Shown: positions 18,499-28,954, numbered from the stretch's first letter. The stretch: DNA of 64,000 nucleotides from Nostoc sp. LPT (GCF_017115165.1 NZ_JABXKF010000024.1:95464-159463), one strand, 5' to 3'. Numbers and translations are program-made. Notes: generated by a model from the sequence alone, not told the origin.

Positions 18499-20172
18499 GT
18501 GACAACCGTAGATACGGTACTAAGTAAACACGATAATGGCCTTAATTTCTCCGCCTGGTCTTATAACAAAAACCAGGTTTGGAAAGGTTCTTTAGAAACT
18601 GTATCTTTTGAGAAACAAACCATCAAAGATAAATTGATGGTGTTAAATAAACCCTGCTACATCGTGAAAGTTGCCGGAAAAATCGGTGTCACGAATGAGG
18701 GGTATTTATCCCCTGGTGATAATGGCACAACAGCACAAGTAGAACTGCTAACATTTGCAGCCCCAATCCGCATTCAACAGTTTGGAGATCCGAATTTTCT
18801 CTCCTTTCATGGAGTAAAATATGCCTACGTGACCGGCGCAATGGCTGGCGGGATTGCTTCTGAAGAAATGGTCATTGCACTCGGAAAAGAGCAAATTTTG
18901 AGTTCCTTTGGTGCAGGTGGTTTAACTCTAGAACGTTTAGAAGCAGCCATAAATCGCATTCAACAAGCTTTACCTCAAGGCCCTTATGCATTTAATTTAA
19001 TTCACAGCCCTAATGAACCTGCGATTGAACGCCGGACTGTGGATTTATATCTCAAATATCAAGTGAGAACAGTAGAAGCATCTGCATTTCTCGACTTGAC
19101 CCCCAACATTGTTTATTACCGTGTTGCTGGATTGGGTTTGAATAATGCCAATCAAATTGAAATCAAAAATAAAGTCATTGCCAAAATTTCTCGCCGAGAA
19201 GTTGCTACTAAATTTCTGCAACCAGCACCAGCGAGAATACTCAAAGAACTTCTGGAACAAGGATTAATTACTGAGTTACAAGCAACCCTTGCAGCTAAAG
19301 TTCCAATGGCTGATGATATTACCGTCGAGGCTGATTCTGGGGGTCATACAGATAATCGTCCCCTGGTTTGTGTGTTACCTTCTATTATTGCTTTGCGCGA
19401 TGAAATTCAAGCACAATATCATTATCAAACACCCATTAGAATCGGAGTTGCAGGGGGAATTGGTACACCACAATCAGCATTAGCAGCCTTTATGATGGGT
19501 GCTGCTTATATAATGACTGGTTCCATTAATCAATCATGCATTGAATCTGGGGCTTGTGAACATACCAAAAAGTTATTAGCTCAAGCAGAAATGGCTGATA
19601 TGATTATGGCCCCAGCAGCAGATATGTTTGAAATGGGAGTTAAATTACAAGTTCTCAAACGGGGTACAATGTTCCCCATGCGAGCGCAGAAGTTATTTGA
19701 ACTCTATCGCGCTTATGATTCCATTGAAGAAATTCCTTTAGCAGAAAGAGAGAAATTAGAAAAACAAGTTTTCCGCAAAACTATTGCACAAGTGTGGGAA
19801 GGAACTGCTGCTTATTTGTCCCAAAAGAATCCTGAGAAACTTGGGAAAGCAGTTAATAATCCTAAACTGAAAATGGCGTTGATTTTTCGCTGGTATCTAG
19901 GATTATCTTCTCGCTGGTCTAGTTCTGGTGAAAAAGGTAGAGAAGTCGATTATCAAATTTGGTGTGGCCCGGCAATGGGCGGTTTCAATGACTGGGTACG
20001 CGGTTCTTACCTTTCTGAACCAAATAATCGTGGTGTAGTTGATGTTGCTAATCAAATTATGACTGGTGCAGCCTTTTTGTATCGTGTCCAAAATTTGAAA
20101 ATTCAAGGACTGCAAACTTCCGATTATTACAGTCAGTATCACCCTGTTCGTTCTACATTAGTGGAGGTTTAA
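18499..20172 (+). CDS. hglA: PfaD-like enoyl reductase of heterocyst glycolipid synthesis
   Basis: This 557-residue FMN-dependent enzyme belongs to the PfaD/2-nitropropane-dioxygenase family of TIM-barrel enoyl reductases. The start is a GTG after GAGGGAT. Family features seen are [17 protein letters not shown] (about 115-131), the phosphate-binding [12 protein letters not shown] (about 276-287) and [22 protein letters not shown]. It should saturate the double bond left by the dehydratase at each cycle. The gene ends one base before the hglB start codon, so the two are probably translated together. The name hglA follows gene order in Anabaena (hglC-hglA-hglB) and is from memory. Confidence 0.85.
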   Translation: MTTVDTVLSKHDNGLNFSAWSYNKNQVWKGSLETVSFEKQTIKDKLMVLNKPCYIVKVAGKIGVTNEGYLSPGDNGTTAQVELLTFAAPIRIQQFGDPNFLSFHGVKYAYVTGAMAGGIASEEMVIALGKEQILSSFGAGGLTLERLEAAINRIQQALPQGPYAFNLIHSPNEPAIERRTVDLYLKYQVRTVEASAFLDLTPNIVYYRVAGLGLNNANQIEIKNKVIAKISRREVATKFLQPAPARILKELLEQGLITELQATLAAKVPMADDITVEADSGGHTDNRPLVCVLPSIIALRDEIQAQYHYQTPIRIGVAGGIGTPQSALAAFMMGAAYIMTGSINQSCIESGACEHTKKLLAQAEMADMIMAPAADMFEMGVKLQVLKRGTMFPMRAQKLFELYRAYDSIEEIPLAEREKLEKQVFRKTIAQVWEGTAAYLSQKNPEKLGKAVNNPKLKMALIFRWYLGLSSRWSSSGEKGREVDYQIWCGPAMGGFNDWVRGSYLSEPNNRGVVDVANQIMTGAAFLYRVQNLKIQGLQTSDYYSQYHPVRSTLVEV

Positions 20173-20173
20173 A

Positions 20174-21688
20174 ATGGCTATAAAACAGTCTTTTACAGCA
20201 GAGGATATTCAAATATTTTTGATATCTAACTTAGCTAATTTGCTAGGAGTCGCAACTGATGAAATAGATGTCAAAGAACATTTAGAAAACTATGGTTTGG
20301 ATTCAGCCCAAGCAATGATTCTAGTAAGTAAATTAGAAAAGTTACTAGGATTTCAACCGTCTCCATTGCTCCTGTGGCATTACCCAAATATTGAAGCTCT
20401 TTCACAGCGTTTAGCTGAGGAAGTGCAAGAAGGTTCACCAGTTCAAGATAGAGGGGTGACAGCTTCTAATGCCAATGCTGCACCCTCTGTTCTAGATTTA
20501 AGTGCCGAGGCTGTTCTTGACCCTACCATCCATCCCGGCGCTGCATCTAATGTGCTTGTGGGTGAACCCAAGAACATTTTTTTAACTGGAGGAACAGGCT
20601 TTTTAGGAGCTTTTATCATCCGGGAATTGCTACAAGAAACCAATGCCGATATCTATTGTTTAGTGCGTGCTGCCAATACTGAAGAAGGCAAAAGCAAACT
20701 CCAAAATAATCTGCAACAGTATGCAATTTGGCAGGAGGAATTTAACTCCAGAATTATTCCTATTGTTGGCGATTTATCTCTGCCATTATTAGGTGTCGGC
20801 TCTGAACAGTTTCAAATTTTAGCTGCCAATATTGATACTATCTATCATAGTGGTGCTTTGTTGAATTATGTTTTTCCCTACTCAGCACTGAAGGCAGCCA
20901 ATGTTTTAGGCACTCAAGAAGTTTTGAGATTGGCATGTCAAATTAAAGTCAAGCCTGTACATTATGTTTCTAGTGTGGCTGTTTTTGAATCCACTGCCTA
21001 TGCTGGTAAGGTTGTCAAAGAACAAGATGAATTCAATCATTGGGAAGGTATTTATCTTGGTTACTCACAAACTAAATGGGTAGCTGAAAAGTTAGTCAAA
21101 ATTGCTCGTGACCGTGGACTTCCTGTAACTATCCATAGACCACCACTGATTTCCGGTGATAGTAAAACAGGTATTTGTAACACACATGACTTTATCAATC
21201 TGATGACCAAGGGTTGTCTACAAATGGGAAGTTTCCCTGATGTAGATTATATGTTGGATATGTCCCCTGTAGACTATGTAAGTAAAGCAATTGTTTATCT
21301 ATCACGTCAAAAAGAATCCATAGGTAAAGCTTTCAATTTACAACATCCGCAACCTGCTGCTTTGAAAATGTTAGTTGAGTGGATACGCTCATTTGGTTAT
21401 TCAGTTGAGATGATTCCCTATGAAAAATGGCAAGCAGAGTTAATCAATAATGTGTCTTCTGTGGACAATCCTTTATACACTCTGCGACCATTTTTACTAG
21501 AACGCTGGTCTGATGAACAACTGACTATTCCTGATTTGTACTTGCAAGCTAGAAGACCTCATATTAGCTGCCAAGATACTCTAAATGCACTAGCAGGTAG
21601 TTCTATTGTTTGTCCCCCAATTAACTCTCAATTGTTTATGACTTACACCGCGTACTTGATTCAAAGTGGCTTCTTAAATATCGCTTAG
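20174..21688 (+). CDS. hglB: Acyl carrier-thioester reductase HglB/HetM
   Basis: This 504-residue protein has an N-terminal acyl carrier domain (about 8-85, Ser44 in [10 protein letters not shown]) and a C-terminal thioester reductase of the extended SDR type (NAD motif TGGTGFLG at 138-145, VSSVAVF strand, YSQTK catalytic pair). It should release the finished acyl chain from its carrier as an aldehyde or alcohol, which suits the long-chain alcohol aglycone of heterocyst glycolipids. It starts one base after hglA and is the last gene of the synthase run; a stem-loop lies 34 bases after its stop. It is known as hetM or hglB in Anabaena. Confidence 0.92.
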   Translation: MAIKQSFTAEDIQIFLISNLANLLGVATDEIDVKEHLENYGLDSAQAMILVSKLEKLLGFQPSPLLLWHYPNIEALSQRLAEEVQEGSPVQDRGVTASNANAAPSVLDLSAEAVLDPTIHPGAASNVLVGEPKNIFLTGGTGFLGAFIIRELLQETNADIYCLVRAANTEEGKSKLQNNLQQYAIWQEEFNSRIIPIVGDLSLPLLGVGSEQFQILAANIDTIYHSGALLNYVFPYSALKAANVLGTQEVLRLACQIKVKPVHYVSSVAVFESTAYAGKVVKEQDEFNHWEGIYLGYSQTKWVAEKLVKIARDRGLPVTIHRPPLISGDSKTGICNTHDFINLMTKGCLQMGSFPDVDYMLDMSPVDYVSKAIVYLSRQKESIGKAFNLQHPQPAALKMLVEWIRSFGYSVEMIPYEKWQAELINNVSSVDNPLYTLRPFLLERWSDEQLTIPDLYLQARRPHISCQDTLNALAGSSIVCPPINSQLFMTYTAYLIQSGFLNIA

Positions 21689-21722
21689 AAACTCAAAAAT
21701 TGCGTAGAATGTGTTAGGAACT

Positions 21723-21755
21723 TAACGCACCGTCCCAGATATTTTCGGTGCGTTA
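21723..21755 (+). terminator. Stem-loop downstream of hglB, candidate terminator
   Basis: TAACGCACCG (21723-21732) and CGGTGCGTTA (21746-21755) form a perfect 10-base-pair stem with a 13-base loop 34 bases after the hglB stop. No U-run follows, so it may be a processing hairpin or a dispersed palindrome rather than an intrinsic terminator. Confidence 0.5.
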
Positions 21756-21779
21756 CAGAAGCTGTAACACAACGCCAGT

Positions 21780-21890
21780 TGCGACAAGGGATAACGCAGC
21801 GTTAGCAAGTCAGACGTTCCTACGGACGCTCGATTACTCGCTACCGCTTCGCTAATGGTAACGCTACGCTATCGAGTGTGAGGAACCTTC
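21780..21890. repeat. Palindrome-rich Nostoc-type repeat before the hetN-like gene
   Basis: The stretch is built of short nested palindromes, including CGCTACCGCTTCGC, GTAACGCTACGC and a CTCGAT/ATCGAG pair. This resembles dispersed palindromic repeats of cyanobacterial genomes. The rest of the roughly 690-base gap up to the hetN-like gene shows no gene; it presumably holds that gene's promoter, which I could not pin down. Confidence 0.55.
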
Positions 21891-22382
21891 ACAACGCACT
21901 GGCTCCACTACAAAATAATTTTATTTAGTCCATTGTTTTAAACTCAGTACTACTGAATAGCCAATTTTTCAGATGCCAGCAACAACTTATAGACTAACAG
22001 CGGCAATATAATTGCCCTGTTTTTTTATGCCCAATAATGTAAATTTTTAGAATTCAACTCTTGACAGAAGCAATTGAGGATAGAATGGTTAGTATCGGGC
22101 ATAAAAGTTTTATTTTACCTGCTGGCTTTTGTGAGTAATCAAAAGCCAGACGCTAGTAGTTTGAAATAACTGAACTTCTTTAATGCCCAACTTATTCGAT
22201 GCATAAATCCTAAATTTGCGTTCGGATTGCTACATCTATCCAAGGCATCACACAAGCATTTGAAAGGGTAATAACTCAAGACATTTCTCGTCAGTTGAGA
22301 TATTACGCATACTTAATTGTAGAACGAGAACGACTGTAAATGCAACGCAGCTTCATCAAATTGAATTCATCAACATTCTTAC

Positions 22383-23186
22383 ATGAACACAACACATCAA
22401 GGACAGAGCAAACAAACTGCTCTTATTACTGGGTCAGCTGGTGGAATTGGCTACCAATTAGCGTGTATTTTTGCTGCTCATGATTATAATCTGGTCTTAG
22501 TAGACAGAAATGGGCCAAAGCTAGTAGAAATTGCTGTTAAATTCCAAGAAGAATTTGGAATTTTTGTCAAACCTATTGTTAAGGATTTATCTATATCGAC
22601 GGCTCCTGAAGAAATTTTTACAGAGTTGCAAAAAGCCGATATAAATGTTGATGTCCTGGTAAATAATGCCGGATTTGGGATTTATGGATTATTTCACCAA
22701 ACAGACCTAGCTACTGAGCTGGAAATGCTACAGGTAAATTTGGTGTGCCTCACCCATTTAACTAAGCTATTCGTGAAGGGCATGGTAAAGCAAGGTGAGG
22801 GTAAAATATTAAACGTTGCCTCAGCCGCTGCTTTTCAACCAGGACCTTTGATGGCAGTTTATTTTGCGACTAAAGCTTATATCTTATCTTTTTCAGAAGC
22901 GATCGCTAATGAATTAGAAGGTACAGGTGTCACTGTGACAGTTCTTTGCCCAGGCTCAACTGCATCTGCCTTTCATGAAAGAACCGGAATGGCTGACTCT
23001 AAGTTGCTCAAGGGTAAGAGGATGATGGATGCACAAACAGTAGCCGAAATTGGTTTTCACGCCTTAATGAAGGGCAAAACCATTGCGATTCCTGGCTTTA
23101 TGAATAAATTACTTGCAAAAAGTGTCAGATTTGTACCCAGAAAGCTGGTGACAAAAATTGTACGAAATATGCAGGAAGATAAGTAA
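22383..23186 (+). CDS. hetN: HetN-position short-chain dehydrogenase, lacking the RGSGR peptide
   Basis: This 267-residue classical SDR has TGSAGGIG (residues 16-23) for cofactor binding, NNAG at 94-97, Ser147 and the Y160xxxK164 catalytic pair. It sits between hglB and hetI, exactly where hetN lies in Anabaena, and the LNVASAAAFQPGP segment is HetN-like. HetN of Anabaena suppresses heterocyst formation through an internal RGSGR peptide just before that segment; here the aligned residues 137-141 read QGEGK. The protein therefore looks like an active oxidoreductase, perhaps acting on glycolipid precursors, but it should not supply the RGSGR signal. It could be a paralogue rather than a true orthologue. 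Confidence 0.8.
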   Translation: MNTTHQGQSKQTALITGSAGGIGYQLACIFAAHDYNLVLVDRNGPKLVEIAVKFQEEFGIFVKPIVKDLSISTAPEEIFTELQKADINVDVLVNNAGFGIYGLFHQTDLATELEMLQVNLVCLTHLTKLFVKGMVKQGEGKILNVASAAAFQPGPLMAVYFATKAYILSFSEAIANELEGTGVTVTVLCPGSTASAFHERTGMADSKLLKGKRMMDAQTVAEIGFHALMKGKTIAIPGFMNKLLAKSVRFVPRKLVTKIVRNMQEDK

Positions 23187-23255
23187 GCTGGTTGTCATTT
23201 GTCATTTGTCCACAAAATGTCTCTTGTTTCACCCAGGAGATGACCTTAATCAACA

Positions 23256-23975
23256 TTAATATTGCCAGCATTTTAAGTTCCAGCCAAAATTCTCTACAGC
23301 AATAGCAGCAACATAATTGTTAGCAGGTACTAATTCAAAAAGACTCCAGTCTTCAGTTATCTGTAACTTGGCTGGTTCTGTGAGAGTCAGCGATACTTCA
23401 ACTTGCTCTAACTGGGATAGTCCGTCTCCAGTTGCCTTTAAATAAGCTTCCTTACAAGTCCAGTAACGGAAAAATACTTCTTGCTGTTGGTTGGGAGATA
23501 GCGATCGCAACATCTCATATTCTCTCGGTAAAAAGAACCTTTTGGCAAGAGCTTCCAAATCAGACATCGGGCGAATATATTCTAGGTCTACACCAATTGG
23601 GCGGGTACAATTCACCGCACACAAACCCAACCCTTGGGAATGAGACAAGTTAAACGCCAGTCCACTATCGGCAAATGTATCTGCTAATACTGGTTTGCCA
23701 CGGTGTTGATAATTAAACTGCACTTGTAACGGCTGGATATCCAAATAGCGACCTAATATAGTTCGCAAAATACCACGACCAGCAATGAAACGCTGCCGAT
23801 GTTCCTGAAAATAGAACCGTTCAGCACGAGCTGTTTCGTCACTGGAAAGAATTGCTGCTAAATTTTGCAGTTGTGTTTCTGGTTGCTCAAGGTCTATGCG
23901 CCAGATATGAATCTCATCCGGTAGCAAAGTTAAATTTGTTGGTGTAGGTAGCCAGAGATGATGAATAGCAGTCAT
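23256..23975 (-). CDS. hetI: 4'-phosphopantetheinyl transferase HetI (Sfp type)
   Basis: This 239-residue Sfp-type enzyme moves the phosphopantetheine arm of CoA onto the Ser of carrier proteins. Seen motifs are GRGILRTILGRYL (67-79), FNLSHSQG (108-115), IGVDLEYIRP (127-136, Mg-binding Asp130 and Glu132) and WTCKEAYLK (172-180). It lies downstream of and convergent to the hetN-like gene and is the obvious activator for the three carrier domains in HglE and HglB. It may also serve fatty acid synthesis and other PKS/NRPS systems, as a sole Sfp-type PPTase does in several cyanobacteria. Confidence 0.93.
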   Translation of the reverse strand: MTAIHHLWLPTPTNLTLLPDEIHIWRIDLEQPETQLQNLAAILSSDETARAERFYFQEHRQRFIAGRGILRTILGRYLDIQPLQVQFNYQHRGKPVLADTFADSGLAFNLSHSQGLGLCAVNCTRPIGVDLEYIRPMSDLEALAKRFFLPREYEMLRSLSPNQQQEVFFRYWTCKEAYLKATGDGLSQLEQVEVSLTLTEPAKLQITEDWSLFELVPANNYVAAIAVENFGWNLKCWQY

Positions 23976-24002
23976 AATAATTCGTAGTTTATAATTCGTA
24001 GT

Positions 24003-24221
24003 TCATAATTTATAATTAAATTTAAAATTTGGTTTGAGATTAACTTTGATTAGGTTTTTATTGGTGTTTACATTATAATTCGGAATTTTTGTATGTAATT
24101 CTTTTTCCTCATATAGTGCATCACTTTGAGTTAATAATTGTTTAAAATCTTTATCCTCACGCCAGATCAAAAACTTGCTGGATTTTGGATATTTTTCCAT
24201 GTATTTAAATAATTTACTCAT
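24003..24221 (-). pseudogene. Small reading frame resembling a transposase N-terminus (remnant)
   Basis: A 72-residue frame starts MSKLFKYMEKYPKSSKFL and goes on DFKQLLTQSDALYEEKE. The pattern of an aromatic, xYPxxxKxxL and a following FxQLLxQAxxLxEEKE recalls the N-terminus of common cyanobacterial DDE transposases, after which the similarity ends in an Asn/Lys-rich tail. I read it as a transposase stump, but it could be a genuine small protein. The next gene starts 70 bases away in the opposite direction. Confidence 0.3.
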
Positions 24222-24291
24222 GTTCTAAAAACAATTTATTACTTAATTATACTAAAATAACACTAGGTAATTTTATTTTTAGAGATGTCTA

Positions 24292-25257
24292 ATGGGAATC
24301 TATCGTTTTTTGTTATCAATCTTTGTTGCTATAAGTCATGCAGGAGTACTTATAAACAGCTTAAACCCTGGAGTGATAGCAGTAATATCATTCTTACTTA
24401 TAAGTGGATATGTAATGACAGCCTTGATATCTAAAAATTATTTGGATATTAAAAAAATTGTTTGGTTCTATCTCGATAGAATTTTGAGAATTTATCCACA
24501 GTATTTATTTAACATAATAGCAGTTTTAATTATTTATTCTATCTTTGGATTAAACTCACCTTTTCTTAGTAAACCTACAGAAATTGGATTATTACAAAAT
24601 CTTTTGATAATACCTATGGGATTTTATATGACTCCTTGGGTAGGAGACAAATTTATGATTATTCCACCTGCATGGTCGCTGGGTCTGGAAGGATGTTTTT
24701 ATATCTTAATTCCATTTTTATTAATATATAAATTACAAAAAGTATTTTTTTTGTTATCATATATAATTTTCTTGATGGCTTATTTAGGAATTATTAACAC
24801 AGATTATTTTGGTTATAGATTAATATTTGGAACAATATTTATATTTCTTTGTGGTAGTTTTTTACACAAGAATAACAATATTACTACAAATCAGCCAGTA
24901 AAGTATACATTAATTTTTTCATGTTTATTATTGGCAGCAACTTTTTTATTTCCTCGTTTGATATTGCCCTACAATCGAGAAGTATTAATAGGATTAATAT
25001 TAGGAATTATAATTATACCTTTATTAATAAAAATCAAAAAAACATATTTAGATGAGTTATTAGGAAATCTATCTTACGGATTATTTTTATCTCATTATTT
25101 GGTTGTTTTTGAGTTTGAGAAACTAGGGATACACTGGAACTTAAAATGTATTTTGATAATGCTACTATTTTCTACATTTCTTTCAGCAATAGGTTTTTTC
25201 TGTTTTGAAAGCCCACTAATTGCTTGGCGTAAAAAAATTAGAAATAAACATAATTAA
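24292..25257 (+). CDS. Acyltransferase 3 family membrane protein (OafA/YrhL-like)
   Basis: This 321-residue protein has about ten hydrophobic helices and the acyltransferase 3 pattern: an early His in FVAISHAG, the RILRIYPQYL arginine segment after helix 2, and WSLGLEGCFYILIPFL in the middle. Such enzymes O-acylate surface sugars or lipids using acyl-CoA. It is more AT-rich than its neighbours and lies beside a possible transposase stump, so it may have been acquired. Its location next to the glycolipid locus raises the chance that it decorates a glycan, but no substrate can be named. Confidence 0.8.
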   Translation: MGIYRFLLSIFVAISHAGVLINSLNPGVIAVISFLLISGYVMTALISKNYLDIKKIVWFYLDRILRIYPQYLFNIIAVLIIYSIFGLNSPFLSKPTEIGLLQNLLIIPMGFYMTPWVGDKFMIIPPAWSLGLEGCFYILIPFLLIYKLQKVFFLLSYIIFLMAYLGIINTDYFGYRLIFGTIFIFLCGSFLHKNNNITTNQPVKYTLIFSCLLLAATFLFPRLILPYNREVLIGLILGIIIIPLLIKIKKTYLDELLGNLSYGLFLSHYLVVFEFEKLGIHWNLKCILIMLLFSTFLSAIGFFCFESPLIAWRKKIRNKHN

Positions 25258-25438
25258 AAGATGTTGATAGACAGAATAACTAACAATTTGTATTATATAG
25301 TAATCCAATTTGATTCTGACTTTTCACGGTATCTGGAAAAGCTCTCTCTGAAAGTTATAATCTTAATTATTACCTTTTCTATGAAAAATTAGTAATTATG
25401 GACTGGCGACAATACATTCATTCTGAAACCAAAATAAA

Positions 25439-26503
25439 TTACGAATTACGCTGTTGCTCCAACCATTGTAAAACCCGATTCCATGCCCACCAAGGGTCAG
25501 GGTCTTGTAATTGGCGCTGGCAATTTTTGCTACTCATATAGCCAACATGACCGCCGTAACGGGTGAGCAACAAATCTATTACGGGATTGCGATCGCAGGC
25601 ATCTTGCAATTCAGGTATGATGGCTGGGTCAAAAAGTGGGTCATCGGCAGCGTAGATAATCAAAGTCGGTTTTGATATTTGCGGCAATATTTGTAGAGCG
25701 CTGCTAGCTTGGTAATATGCTTCCACAGAAGGAAAACCTAATCGGTTAATTACCAGTTCATTATCAAAACCCCAGATACTATTTGCCCGTTCAATCGCTG
25801 CTGGGTCAATGCTTCCAGGATGGGCATCATGTATTCGCCATGCCAGTTTTTTTAAATTCCGGGCAATCTGGGTTTCCAAATATCTGCCGAAGGGCTTTGT
25901 GACTAGATAAGATAGCGATCGCTCAGAATCCAAACTGGGACAAATCACCATACCACCGCCAATGTCGCTATCTTCTAGTCCTAAATCCTCATGCTCTCTA
26001 ATCACTTCACTAGCGACTTTCAGCGCCCATAGCACCAACTGCCCTCCTAAAGAAAATGCTGTAAACCAAAATTTTCCTGGACATCCCATTGCCTTAGCAG
26101 CGGCGGCGATGCGAATAAAATCTTCTCCCTCATACAGACCATCGGAAGTCAGAGTTGGAGACAAGTCGGCGGTTTTACCGTGGGCACGCCAATCAAATAA
26201 CACTACAGCGTAGCCTTGAGCGTAGGCTTTACGTCCTAGCACTCGCAAAGACCATTCTGTCTTTAACTCTCCAGTAATACCATAAGTAGCAATAATTGTG
26301 CTATGAGCATTTTCAGGAATGGCAACCAAGCCAAAAATTGGCACACCTTGCCCACCTATAAAGATTTTTTCCTGATAAGACGGTTCTGGGTTTTGATTAG
26401 TACTTTCCCAGTAACGGCTTCCCCACAAAGCGGTGTGTACAGTCATAATTACACCGTTTTGTAAAAACCAAGACGGATTGTAGGCAGGAGTATAACACAT
26501 CAT
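25439..26503 (-). CDS. Alpha/beta hydrolase, YheT-like
   Basis: This 354-residue serine hydrolase has the YheT-type N-terminus (YNPSWFLQNGVIMTVHTALW), which supports starting at the first Met. The nucleophile lies in TAFSLGGQ (GxSxG-like), the acid in IYAADDPLFDP and the His in RYGGHVGYMS. Members of this group are esterases of unknown substrate found in bacteria and plastids. The gene is alone on its strand and diverges from rpaA across about 155 AT-rich bases. Confidence 0.82.
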   Translation of the reverse strand: MMCYTPAYNPSWFLQNGVIMTVHTALWGSRYWESTNQNPEPSYQEKIFIGGQGVPIFGLVAIPENAHSTIIATYGITGELKTEWSLRVLGRKAYAQGYAVVLFDWRAHGKTADLSPTLTSDGLYEGEDFIRIAAAAKAMGCPGKFWFTAFSLGGQLVLWALKVASEVIREHEDLGLEDSDIGGGMVICPSLDSERSLSYLVTKPFGRYLETQIARNLKKLAWRIHDAHPGSIDPAAIERANSIWGFDNELVINRLGFPSVEAYYQASSALQILPQISKPTLIIYAADDPLFDPAIIPELQDACDRNPVIDLLLTRYGGHVGYMSSKNCQRQLQDPDPWWAWNRVLQWLEQQRNS

Positions 26504-26660
26504 AGACTATAAGATTTCGTTTAGTTGAGTCTTGATTTCACAGTCATTTAATCTTAATATTTATGTAAGATTTAAAATCTTTTTTAGAATCGATTTAAAA
26601 ATCTTTGTATCTATCAAAGGTTGTTAATTATCCTTAATAAGTAGTAATAATTTTTTAAGA

Positions 26661-27404
26661 ATGCCGAGGATTCTTGTCATAGACGATGACCCAGCGATTT
26701 CAGAACTAGTTGCCGTCAACTTGGAAATGGCTGGCTACGATGTTAGTCAAGCTGAAGACGGCATCAAAGGTCAAGCACTGGCTCTCCAGCTACAACCAGA
26801 CTTGATCATGCTCGATTTGATGTTGCCCAGGGTAGATGGGTTTACCGTTTGCCAACGCCTGCGCCGAGACGATCGCACCTCTGAGATTCCCGTGTTAATG
26901 TTGACAGCTTTGAGCCAAACTCAGGACAAGGTGGAAGGCTTCAATGCTGGCGCAGATGACTACCTCACCAAACCTTTTGAAGTTGAAGAACTGCTGGCGC
27001 GGGTGCGGGCACTTTTGCGGCGTACTGACCGGATTCCCCAAGCCGCAAAGCATAGTGAGATTCTCAACTATGGCTCACTCACCCTGGTTCCCGAAAGATT
27101 TGAGGCGATATGGTTCAACGAGACGGTGAAATTGACTCACTTGGAATTTGAGCTACTTCACTGCTTATTGCAACGCCACGGTCAAACGGTTTCTCCTAGC
27201 GAAATCCTCAGAGAAGTTTGGGGCTATGATCCTGATGATGACATAGAAACGATTCGAGTCCATATTCGCCACTTGCGAACCAAGCTAGAACCAGATCCTC
27301 GCCATCCCCGCTATATCAAGACAGTGTATGGTGCTGGATACTGTCTTGAATTACCCGCTATACCTCCATCAAACGAAGGAGCTTCGATAACAGTCGTTGA
27401 ATAA
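26661..27404 (+). CDS. rpaA: OmpR-family response regulator RpaA
   Basis: This 247-residue two-domain regulator has a receiver (about 1-120, acidic pocket Asp8-Asp10, phosphoacceptor Asp52 in IMLDLMLP, Lys in YLTKPFE) and a winged-helix domain (about 140-235, ending [11 protein letters not shown]...[13 protein letters not shown]). The sequence [22 protein letters not shown] and the DNA-binding wing match RpaA closely, the output regulator of the KaiABC clock phosphorylated by SasA, also linked to phycobilisome energy transfer. The upstream gap shares its promoter zone with the divergent hydrolase. RpaB was considered but has a different N-terminus. Confidence 0.93.
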   Translation: MPRILVIDDDPAISELVAVNLEMAGYDVSQAEDGIKGQALALQLQPDLIMLDLMLPRVDGFTVCQRLRRDDRTSEIPVLMLTALSQTQDKVEGFNAGADDYLTKPFEVEELLARVRALLRRTDRIPQAAKHSEILNYGSLTLVPERFEAIWFNETVKLTHLEFELLHCLLQRHGQTVSPSEILREVWGYDPDDDIETIRVHIRHLRTKLEPDPRHPRYIKTVYGAGYCLELPAIPPSNEGASITVVE

Positions 27405-27463
27405 AATCACGCTAAATTCCTTTATCTAAGCTATCACTTAGGCAAGAACTCTCTGTATAGCAA

Positions 27464-27522
27464 AGTGCTGAGTGCTGAGTGCTGAGTGCTGAGTGCTGAG
27501 TGCTGAGTGCTGAGTGCTGAGT
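27464..27522. repeat. STRR array, eight perfect AGTGCTG heptamers
   Basis: Eight exact copies of AGTGCTG plus a final AGT lie in the gap downstream of rpaA. There are no spacers, so this is not a CRISPR. The same heptamer appears inside yraN (33420-33447) and around 34300 and 43000. Confidence 0.95.
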
Positions 27523-27638
27523 AAAAACCCAGTTTTATCAAGGCTTTGAGCGATAAACACTTTCCTAACATTAGTGACTACGGCTGTAACTCTTATTCCT
27601 TACTGCTTAGTTAAGGTATTGATGAGATTTACTAGTAT

Positions 27639-27667
27639 GTAGAGATGTTGCAATACAACGTCTCTAC
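27639..27667. repeat. Palindrome GTAGAGATGTTG...CAACGTCTCTAC
   Basis: Two 12-base arms with one mismatch surround a CAATA loop. It belongs to the same GTAGAGAC-type palindrome group as the hairpin at 31187-31222. It lies between the 3' ends of the convergent rpaA and tocopherol methyltransferase genes, where it could stop transcription from either side. Confidence 0.65.
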
Positions 27668-27762
27668 AAGTACATCCGTGTCATTAGCCGTCATTGAATT
27701 TCTTAAATTGTAGTGCGATCGCGCTGTAATAAAACAGCGCAGTCTTTTCCCAAAGAACGTTT

Positions 27763-28605
27763 CTACTTATTCCCGCACAATAAACCAAACCGAACTAACC
27801 CGCGCTCATAACCGCGACGCATCAACCCCAGTGATAACGCCCCTTGAATGGTAGTCCAACCGGCATTGAGTAAGCCCCAAAGCGCTTGAGGAGTGAACGC
27901 CGAATCAATGACTACATTCCAAAAGGGGGCGACGGCGGTTGACCAATCGGCGGTGCAAATATTGTTTAATGGAAGTTGACGGGCGATCGCTTTATACTCT
28001 GGTAAAGAAATTACATAAGGCAAACAATACACCCGATAAATATCCTGCAAATGCTTTTCCTCATCTGCCGTCAGTGGTAAATTATCAGTCGCTCGATGAC
28101 ACCAAGTCACCATAATTAACTTGCCGCCAGGTTTCAATACCCGATAACATTCTTGGAGAAACTTAGTTTTATCTGGCATGTGTTCGCCACTTTCCAGCGA
28201 CCAAACCAAATCAAAAGAATTATCAGCAAAGGGCATTGCTTGAGCATTGGCAACCTGAAACTGAGTTCTCAGACTCAAATTCGCTTCCGTTGCGCGTTCC
28301 GATGCTCTGGCAACTTGCACAGGACTTAAAGTAATTCCTGTAGCTTTAGCATTAAACTTTTCTGCCAGATATAAAGAACTGCCACCAATACCACAACCCA
28401 CATCGAGGATATTTTCTGCTGCTTGTACCCCCGCCCAATTGAGCAATTCCTCAATTAAATCAATTTGCGCTTGCCGACGGTCTTTTTTTTCACTACCAGC
28501 AGCCCCGTAGTAGCCGTGGTGCATGTGTTCTCCCCAAATCTGTTCCCACAGACCAGAAGAAGCATCGTAGAACTGCTGAATTTGCTGGTAAAGTGTTGCA
28601 CTCAT
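27763..28605 (-). CDS. Gamma-tocopherol methyltransferase-like enzyme
   Basis: This 280-residue class I methyltransferase has SAM motif I ILDVGCGIGGSSLYLA (about 64-79). The strings FYDASSGLWEQIWGEHMHHGYY, GITLSPVQ, SLESGEHMPDK and VTWCHR are hallmarks of gamma-tocopherol methyltransferase (plant VTE4, cyanobacterial orthologues). It should convert gamma- to alpha-tocopherol with S-adenosylmethionine. Two hydrophobic stretches near the C-terminus may sit at the membrane. A related methyltransferase of secondary metabolism with this fold is the main alternative. Confidence 0.85.
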   Translation of the reverse strand: MSATLYQQIQQFYDASSGLWEQIWGEHMHHGYYGAAGSEKKDRRQAQIDLIEELLNWAGVQAAENILDVGCGIGGSSLYLAEKFNAKATGITLSPVQVARASERATEANLSLRTQFQVANAQAMPFADNSFDLVWSLESGEHMPDKTKFLQECYRVLKPGGKLIMVTWCHRATDNLPLTADEEKHLQDIYRVYCLPYVISLPEYKAIARQLPLNNICTADWSTAVAPFWNVVIDSAFTPQALWGLLNAGWTTIQGALSLGLMRRGYERGLVRFGLLCGNK

Positions 28606-28954
28606 GAAAAAAGTAGTATTGAGACGAAGTAGAATTCAAAAAAAACATATTGGTAGGCTACCATGTATGTTTTTAATTAAATAAGGGTATTTTTACTTCC
28701 AGGAAGGTAAACCGAGAGGGAGCATCTAGTTTTGGCAGATGGACTTTTTTAGACAACCTATATAGTGCAAGGTTGTTTCATTCTCCAAAGAGCTTTAAAA
28801 ATCAAGGGTTCTAGTAATGAAAAATTGATTATTTTGTTGCCAGCGTGCCGATAAAATGAACTATTTTTCTGATTTTTAAGTGCTTAAAAGTTCATTCCAT
28901 TGTCGCCCTTACTGACAATTTTCTCGCTAACTATCTTGACATTTTGAATTAATT

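Noticed and set aside
27464..27522. Regular repeat as a possible CRISPR array
   Set aside because: The units are 7 bases and directly abutting with no spacers, so this is a simple tandem repeat.
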